Source of the DNA: Gp1-AA133 sp963850425
GTDB taxonomy: Bacteria > Acidobacteriota > Terriglobia > Terriglobales > Acidobacteriaceae
Assembly: GCA_963850425.1 (NCBI GenBank)
Contig: CAWKLF010000007.1
Location: forward strand, 930,001-994,000
Reading direction: 5' to 3'
Length of the DNA stretch: 64,000 nt
Numbering within the stretch: the stretch's first letter is position 1; each line of letters starts with the position of its first letter. The notes under the pieces were generated by a model. The model was not told where the DNA came from and searched no databases. It saw only the letters and a program-made list of their open reading frames with translations. A program made the translations under genes and the position numbers. Below are positions 62,979 through 64,000 of the stretch, in pieces.

Positions 62979-63341
62979 GTGACCTTGACGGGCTTTCTCC
63001 TTTTGTTGTTGACCGCGATCTGCATGGCTGTGGCGAACGTCCTCATGAAAGATGGAATCGCGCAGGCCGGCGGCTTCTCTCCTTCTATCTCTGCTCTGTT
63101 TTCATTGCTCCGTCAGCCCAAACTGGTTGCTGGTCTTCTTCTAAGCGGCATCGCCGCACTCATGTGGTTCCGTATTCTGGCCACACAAAAACTCTCCAGC
63201 TGCTATCCCTTGTTCGTCAGCCTGACCTACCTCCTGATCACTGTAGGCGCGTTCTACTTCCTGCACGAAAAGATTTCCGTGCAAAAACTGCTGGGACTCG
63301 CCATCCTTGTCGTCGGCATTACCACGGTCGCGCGTGGGTAG
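62979..63341 (+). CDS. Small 4-TM EamA/SMR-type transporter
   Basis: A 120-residue membrane protein starting at GTG (VTLTGFLLLLLTAICMAVAN), with GGAG 10 bases upstream. Four hydrophobic helices: 3-24, 35-58 (VAGLLLSGIAALMWFRILAT), 66-88 (CYPLFVSLTYLLITVGAFYF) and 95-117 (LLGLAILVVGITTVARG). The AVANVLMKDG start and YPLFVSLTYLLI segment match SMR/ArnE-ArnF-like half-size permeases that flip lipid-linked sugars or export small cations. It is followed by a glycosyltransferase gene 6 bases downstream, so a lipid-linked sugar flippase subunit is most likely. Confidence 0.82.
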   Translation: MTLTGFLLLLLTAICMAVANVLMKDGIAQAGGFSPSISALFSLLRQPKLVAGLLLSGIAALMWFRILATQKLSSCYPLFVSLTYLLITVGAFYFLHEKISVQKLLGLAILVVGITTVARG

Positions 63342-63347
63342 CCCGCC

Positions 63348-64000
63348 ATGAGCGTCGACTCGCAAATGAGCCTCCGGCATCCTGGGGACGCGCTCCAGCC
63401 CTTGCCCGGCCTCTCCGTCGTCGTGCCGGTCTATCGCAGCGAGGCGATTCTGCCGGAACTTGTTCGCCGCCTGGCAGAAGTTCTGCCCACGCTGGCGGAC
63501 CATTACGAACTTGTGCTGGTCAACGACAGCAGTCCCGACGGCAGCTGGGACGTTATCTCCCGGCTTGCCAGCCAGCATCCGTGGATTCACGCCATCAACC
63601 TGATGCGCAACTACGGCCAGCACAATGCTCTGTTGTGCGGTATCCGCGCTACGCAGTACGCCATCCTCGTCACCATGGATGATGACCTTCAGCATCCGCC
63701 CGAGGAAATTCCCAAGCTGCTTACCGTGCTCGATCAGGGATACGATGCCGTCTATGGCACCCCCGCGCAGGAGCAGCACGGAATGTTGCGCGACCTGGCA
63801 TCGCTGACCACCAAGCTGGCTCTGCAAAGTGTGATGGGCGCCGAGATCGCACGCCAGGTGAGCGCCTTCCGCGCCTTCCGCGCTGAAGTGGCCCGCGCGT
63901 TCAACCACTACGAAGGCGCGTTCGTCTCCATCGACGTGCTGCTCACCTGGGGCACGAATCGTTTTGCCGCCACGCCCGTGCGCCATGAGCCCCGCAGCCA
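63348..64000 (+). CDS. Family 2 glycosyltransferase, truncated by window end
   Basis: Open from ATG 63348 to the last base, at least 217 residues. The start MSVDSQMSLRHPGDALQPLP leads to GLSVVVPVYRSEAILPELVR, the nucleotide-binding VLVNDSSPDGSWDVI, RNYGQHNALLCGIRA and the metal-binding DDDLQHPPEEIP, then AFRAFRAEVARAFNHYEGAF. This matches GT2 enzymes of the ArnC / dolichol-phosphate-mannose synthase group, which load a sugar on undecaprenyl phosphate. The C-terminal membrane helices lie outside the window. It is adjacent to the small EamA-type gene, the same pair as seen in lipid-sugar export units. Confidence 0.93.
   Translation, partial: MSVDSQMSLRHPGDALQPLPGLSVVVPVYRSEAILPELVRRLAEVLPTLADHYELVLVNDSSPDGSWDVISRLASQHPWIHAINLMRNYGQHNALLCGIRATQYAILVTMDDDLQHPPEEIPKLLTVLDQGYDAVYGTPAQEQHGMLRDLASLTTKLALQSVMGAEIARQVSAFRAFRAEVARAFNHYEGAFVSIDVLLTWGTNRFAATPVRHEPRS

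Overview
The window reads as a stretch of an Acidobacteriota (Terriglobia-like) chromosome. The clues are two Oar-like TonB-dependent receptors with a carboxypeptidase-regulatory N-terminus, a tandem pair of VWFA-related acidobacterial-type secreted proteins, small secreted proteins of acidobacterial type, a GC-rich sequence, and intergenic gaps full of short dispersed repeats. This is inferred from gene content; no 16S gene is present.

Layout. (1) About 1-10.35 kb is accessory DNA. It holds a decayed TPR-protein tail, a TonB receptor broken by about four frameshifts, a translationally coupled RHH / 71-aa / small serine recombinase operon, a fragment resembling a phage virion protein, about 1.7 kb of non-coding diverged repeats, and a cassette of three uncharacterised genes plus a large serine recombinase. 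The recombinase reading frame runs into the 3' end of an initiator tRNA-fMet gene (10349-10422, minus strand), the likely integration target. (2) 10.8-31.3 kb is core metabolism: acyl-CoA synthetase, thiG, divIC/ftsB-like gene, phosphohexomutase, cutA, an alpha/beta hydrolase, a transsulfuration pair, the VWA pair, DUF1015, leuS and guaA (one frameshift). (3) 31.3-38.2 kb holds a heptamer repeat array, a cupin, a possible structured RNA, an SDR, a LacD-type aldolase and a three-gene operon (PPOX protein, homoserine dehydrogenase, cysteine-desulfurase-like protein). (4) 38.2-48.2 kb has an apparently exported SAM hydroxide adenosyltransferase, an intact TonB receptor, a REC-kinase fusion, a diguanylate cyclase and sucA. 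(5) 48.5-58 kb has an orphan hyuA, phoB-phoR-phoU with a candidate Pho box, an NtrB/NtrC-like pair, a GNAT enzyme and a Mpo1-like protein. (6) 58.2-64 kb is a probable glycan-assembly region: aldo/keto reductase, GMC oxidoreductase and a large membrane protein on the minus strand, and a small 4-TM transporter plus a family 2 glycosyltransferase (cut by the window end) on the plus strand.

Most core genes are intact. About seven of the eight indels I can place fall in the first 10.3 kb, so that block is either decaying or poorly resolved in the assembly. Several genes have a TACAAT-like -10 box about 6 nt before the start codon, which suggests leaderless mRNAs. The best candidate for something undescribed is the fMet-tRNA-linked cassette at 7.08-10.39 kb with its repeat-rich flank.
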